Shown: positions 39,142-42,083 of the stretch, one piece after another
Layout of the letters: the number at the start of each line of letters is the position of its first letter
How positions within the stretch are numbered: the stretch's first letter is position 1
Assembly: GCA_944387125.1 (NCBI GenBank)
Contig: CALXDT010000104.1
Coordinates: 1-42,083 of the forward strand
DNA length: 42,083 nucleotides
Source of the DNA: an uncultured Oscillospiraceae bacterium
GTDB taxonomy: Bacteria; Bacillota; Clostridia; Oscillospirales; Oscillospiraceae
Reading direction: 5' to 3'
Translations under genes and position numbers: made by a program
Notes under the pieces: generated by a model
What the model saw: only the letters and a program-made list of their open reading frames with translations
Databases searched by the model: none
Told to the model about the DNA's origin: nothing

Positions 39142-42083
39142 GTGTATTTAAAATCATTGGAACTGCAGGGCTTTAAGTCCTTTCCCGATAAGACGCTGAT
39201 CCGCTTTGGCGACGATATCACAGCCATCGTCGGCCCCAACGGCTCGGGTAAATCCAACATCTCCGACGCCATCCTGTGGGTCATGGGCGAGCAAAGCTCC
39301 AAGACCCTCCGGGGGGCGAAAATGGAGGACGTGATCTTCGGAGGCACCCAGAAGCGGCCCTCCGTGGGGTTTGCCGAGGCTACCCTGACCCTGGATAACA
39401 GTGACCGGGCGCTGGCCTACGACGCCGACGAGGTGATGGTCACTCGCCGGTATTACCGTTCGGGTGACAGCGAATACTACATCAATAAGCAGTCCGCCCG
39501 GCTGCGGGATATCAACGAAATGTTTATGGATACCGGCCTGGGACGGGAGGGCTACTCCAACATCGGCCAGGGCAGGATTGACGAGATCCTATCCCTGAAA
39601 AGCGGCGACCGGCGGGAGATTTTTGAAGAAGCCGCCGGTATCTCCAAATACCGCCACCGGAAAGAAGAGACGGAGCGGAAGCTCGCCCATACGGAAGACA
39701 ACCTGCTGCGCATCGGAGACAAGGTTTCCGAGCTGGAGCTGCAGATGGAGCCGCTGAAGGTACAGTCGGAAAAGGCCAGGAAATATCTGGAGCTGAAAGA
39801 GGAGCTCAAGGGTGTGGAGGTGGCCGTTTGGCTGGACACTCTGGACAAGCTCTCTGCCGCCGCGAAGAAGGCGGAGGAAGATTACGCATCCGCCTCCTTT
39901 GTGCTGCAGCAGGCGCATGATGAGCTGGATGCTCTGTACCGGAAAACCGAGGAACTGGGGCAGGATCTGCGCCGGCGGGACGAGGAGCTGGATACAGCGC
40001 GGCTGAAGTCCAATATGCTCGCCGGCTCCCATCAGCAGATGGAAGGCCAGATGGCGGTGCTCCAGGGAAATATGGAAAACAACCAGGGGAATCTGACAAG
40101 GATTCAGGAGGAACTGAAGGGACAGGAAGACCGCAGCGGCGGCGTTGCCGCCCAGATCCGGCAGACCCGGGAACGGATCCAGGAGATTGAAACCGCACTG
40201 GAGGAAAAGCGCCGGGAACTGGACGGATACCAGCAGCAGCTGGCTGCCATGACGGCCAGCGCCCAGGGAATCACCAGGCAGTATCTGGAGCTGCGGGGCA
40301 GGGAATCCGACCTGGCTGCGGACATTGCCGGCCGTCAGGCGGATGTGCGGGGGCTGGAGGAAAGCATGGTGCAGACCCGGGAGCGGCTGGAGCAGCTCAG
40401 CGGGGATCTGGCGGCGGGAGCCGCCCGGCATCATGAAGCTCAGACCAATCTGGAATCCTGCCGGAAGGAGCTGGGGGAAGCCCGGGAGGATGTGGCAGCG
40501 GCCAACAATACCATCGCCGGCTATTCCCTGCGCCAGGATGCCCGGGGCAAGCGCCGGGACGCGCTTCAGGAGACTCTTCGGGAACTGACTGCCCAGCTGG
40601 ACGGCGTGAGCGCCAAGCTGCGGGTGTTCCGCGCCATGGAGCGGGATTATGAAAGCTATAATAAGGCAGTCCGAATGGTGATGCAGGAAGCCCAGCGGGG
40701 AGCCTTGCGGAATATCCACGGCCCGGTGTCCCGGCTGATCCGCACAGAAGACAGTTATGCGGTAGCCATTGAGATTGCCCTGGGCGCGGCAATGCAGCAG
40801 ATTGTGGTGGACAGCGAGGCAGACGGCAAAGCGGCCATCGGCTACCTGAAGCGCACCGGCGGAGGCCGTGCCACCTTCCTGCCTTTGCGCACCATCCAGG
40901 GAAAGTCTCTGCAGGAGCAGGGGCTGGAATCGTGCAGGGGCTTTGTGGGAATCGCTTCCCGGCTGGTCAGCGCGGATCCCAAGTACCGGGGGATCGTGGA
41001 CAATCTGCTGGCCAGAACTGTGATTGTCCAAGACATGGACGCTGCCATCCAGATGTCCCAGAAGTATCGGGGGCGGTTTAAAATCGTCACCCTGGACGGA
41101 CAGGTGATGAATCCCGGCGGCTCCATGACCGGCGGTTCCGTGAATAAGGATGCGGGCATCCTCTCCCGGGCCAATGAATTGGAAAAGCTCTCTGCCCAGG
41201 AGAAGAAGCTGCAGCAGGACAGAATGGTTACGGAAGCGGAGCTGCAGGAAGCCCAGCGGCAGTTTGACCAGGCGGCGTTCCAAATGAGCGCCGTCCGGGA
41301 TCAGCTCCGGGAGGCGGAGGATCGGGTGCTGCGGCTGCAAGGCCAGGAAAAGCAGTACGAGATTCTGCTCAGCGCCATTGTGGACGCGGAGACCTCCGCC
41401 AAGCGGGAGCGGGACGCTTTGGACGAACGAAACCGCACCGACCGGGAGCGCTACGCGTCTCAGCAGGCCAAGCTCCAGGTGTACAGCCGGCAGCTGACGC
41501 AGACCAGAGGGGAGCTTGCCCGGCTGGAAGAAAGTCAGACAGAGGCGGCTGAGAGCACCGCTGTCATTACTGAGGCCATGACCGCATTGAAAACCGCCGA
41601 GGCGGCGTTGGAAGCGGAACGCTCCACAGCCCAGGCGCATATTGCGGATCTGCAGAGCCTGTGCAGCGCCATGGAAGGCGACCGGGAAAAGAAGCTGGCG
41701 CTGATGGATGCCATCCGGGAGGATTCCCGGCGGCTGGAAGAAGAACTCCAGCAGCTGAAGAGCCGCCAGCGGGAAAATGATGCGCAGATCGCCCAGATGA
41801 ATCTGCGGCTGAAGCAGGCGACGGCGGACAGAGCCGAAGCGGAAGCCGCCAAGACCAGGACGGAGCGGGAAGCCCAGGAGAAAAATAAGGATATTCTGAA
41901 CATGGAGCGGGCCTGCGCCCTGCTGGAGCAGAAGAAGGTCACGTCTTCCATGGAAGAGCGGCAGATCATCGACAAGCTGTGGGATTCCTACGGCCTGACC
42001 CCCGGCACGGCCGGGGAGCACCGGGGCGAGATTGAAAACGCGGCGGCAGGAAACCGCCGCGCCGGAGAGCTGAAGCGAAAAAT
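39142..42083 (+). CDS. smc: Chromosome segregation ATPase SMC, 5' part (3' end outside window)
   Basis: SMC is the core of the bacterial condensin SMC-ScpA-ScpB, which extrudes DNA loops from the origin region. The visible 980 residues include the N-terminal ATPase half MYLKSLELQGFKSFPDKT with Walker A GPNGSGKSN (K37), and then QGRIDEILSLKSGDRREIFEEAAGISKYR. A first long coiled coil follows (about 170-500). The hinge lies at about 520-665 (NIHGPVSRLI to MNPGGSMTGGS), and after it comes the returning coiled coil rich in Glu, Gln, Arg and Lys. About 200 residues with the C-motif and Walker B lie past the right edge. The start is GTG 39142: GAGG lies 7 bases upstream and the ATG at 39137 is out of frame and stops at once. 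It has its own promoter. Confidence 0.97.
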   Translation, partial: MYLKSLELQGFKSFPDKTLIRFGDDITAIVGPNGSGKSNISDAILWVMGEQSSKTLRGAKMEDVIFGGTQKRPSVGFAEATLTLDNSDRALAYDADEVMVTRRYYRSGDSEYYINKQSARLRDINEMFMDTGLGREGYSNIGQGRIDEILSLKSGDRREIFEEAAGISKYRHRKEETERKLAHTEDNLLRIGDKVSELELQMEPLKVQSEKARKYLELKEELKGVEVAVWLDTLDKLSAAAKKAEEDYASASFVLQQAHDELDALYRKTEELGQDLRRRDEELDTARLKSNMLAGSHQQMEGQMAVLQGNMENNQGNLTRIQEELKGQEDRSGGVAAQIRQTRERIQEIETALEEKRRELDGYQQQLAAMTASAQGITRQYLELRGRESDLAADIAGRQADVRGLEESMVQTRERLEQLSGDLAAGAARHHEAQTNLESCRKELGEAREDVAAANNTIAGYSLRQDARGKRRDALQETLRELTAQLDGVSAKLRVFRAMERDYESYNKAVRMVMQEAQRGALRNIHGPVSRLIRTEDSYAVAIEIALGAAMQQIVVDSEADGKAAIGYLKRTGGGRATFLPLRTIQGKSLQEQGLESCRGFVGIASRLVSADPKYRGIVDNLLARTVIVQDMDAAIQMSQKYRGRFKIVTLDGQVMNPGGSMTGGSVNKDAGILSRANELEKLSAQEKKLQQDRMVTEAELQEAQRQFDQAAFQMSAVRDQLREAEDRVLRLQGQEKQYEILLSAIVDAETSAKRERDALDERNRTDRERYASQQAKLQVYSRQLTQTRGELARLEESQTEAAESTAVITEAMTALKTAEAALEAERSTAQAHIADLQSLCSAMEGDREKKLALMDAIREDSRRLEEELQQLKSRQRENDAQIAQMNLRLKQATADRAEAEAAKTRTEREAQEKNKDILNMERACALLEQKKVTSSMEERQIIDKLWDSYGLTPGTAGEHRGEIENAAAGNRRAGELKRK

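Noticed and set aside
39589..42021. An 810-codon minus-strand open frame at the right edge
   Set aside because: It is antisense to smc, whose ATPase and hinge motifs are clear on the plus strand.
1..42083. Mobile elements, CRISPR arrays, tRNA/rRNA genes and attachment-site repeats
   Set aside because: Looked for throughout; no transposase, integrase, regularly spaced repeats or tRNA-like cloverleaf was found. The only repeated sequence is between paralogous genes.

Overview
The window looks like a stretch of chromosome from a GC-rich member of the Clostridia, with an Oscillospiraceae/Ruminococcaceae-type gut bacterium the best guess. It is bounded by two housekeeping genes, the 3' end of rnc (RNase III) at the left edge and the 5' four-fifths of smc (condensin) at the right edge. 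Other Firmicutes-like signs are strong AGGAGG-type ribosome binding sites, sigma-A promoters, and tight head-to-tail operons with many ATGA stop/start overlaps. No tRNA, rRNA, CRISPR array, transposase, integrase or phage gene is visible.

In many Firmicutes rnc and smc are close neighbours. Here they are separated by about 38.6 kb, almost all of it surface-polysaccharide genes. Region 1 (560-1850) holds a terminator, a promoter and a stand-alone APH-fold sugar kinase of the NahK type. Region 2 (1894-19261) is a 15-gene operon running from an extended -10 promoter to a strong terminator. Its first seven genes match the Staphylococcus aureus type 5/8 capsule enzymes CapD, CapM, CapN, CapL, CapE, CapF and CapG. 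Those enzymes make UDP-D-FucNAc and UDP-L-FucNAc and build the undecaprenyl-PP-D-FucNAc-L-FucNAc primer. The operon continues with a GT4, a Wzy-like polymerase, a LicD-family transferase, three more GT4 enzymes, a GT2 and a Wzx-like flippase, so it looks like a complete Wzx/Wzy pathway.

Region 3 (19269-25672) has its own promoter. It encodes an EpsD-like GT4, a NodB-type deacetylase without a signal peptide, two GT4 and two GT2 enzymes, but no exporter. Region 4 (25777-35639) is a second export system: a GT2, a Wzm-like ABC permease, a Wzt-like ATPase with a C-terminal glycan-binding-type domain, a pyruvyl-transferase-family protein, and then the pattern GT32-GT2-GT2 twice in a row. It ends at an 18-bp bidirectional terminator. 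Region 5 (35650-39130, minus strand) is a pair of paralogous polytopic membrane proteins resembling GtrII-type glucosyltransferases. They are probably transcribed from a promoter whose -10 box overlaps the smc promoter in the opposite direction.

Taken together the locus encodes about 18 nucleotide-sugar-type glycosyltransferases, one initiating phosphoglycosyl transferase, two membrane glucosyltransferase-like proteins, and both Wzx/Wzy and ABC export routes. It could build at least two different surface glycans, or one with extensive decoration. I see no chain-length/tyrosine-kinase pair, LytR-CpsA-Psr ligase or dedicated transcription factor. Enzyme specificities beyond the FucNAc module cannot be read from the sequence.
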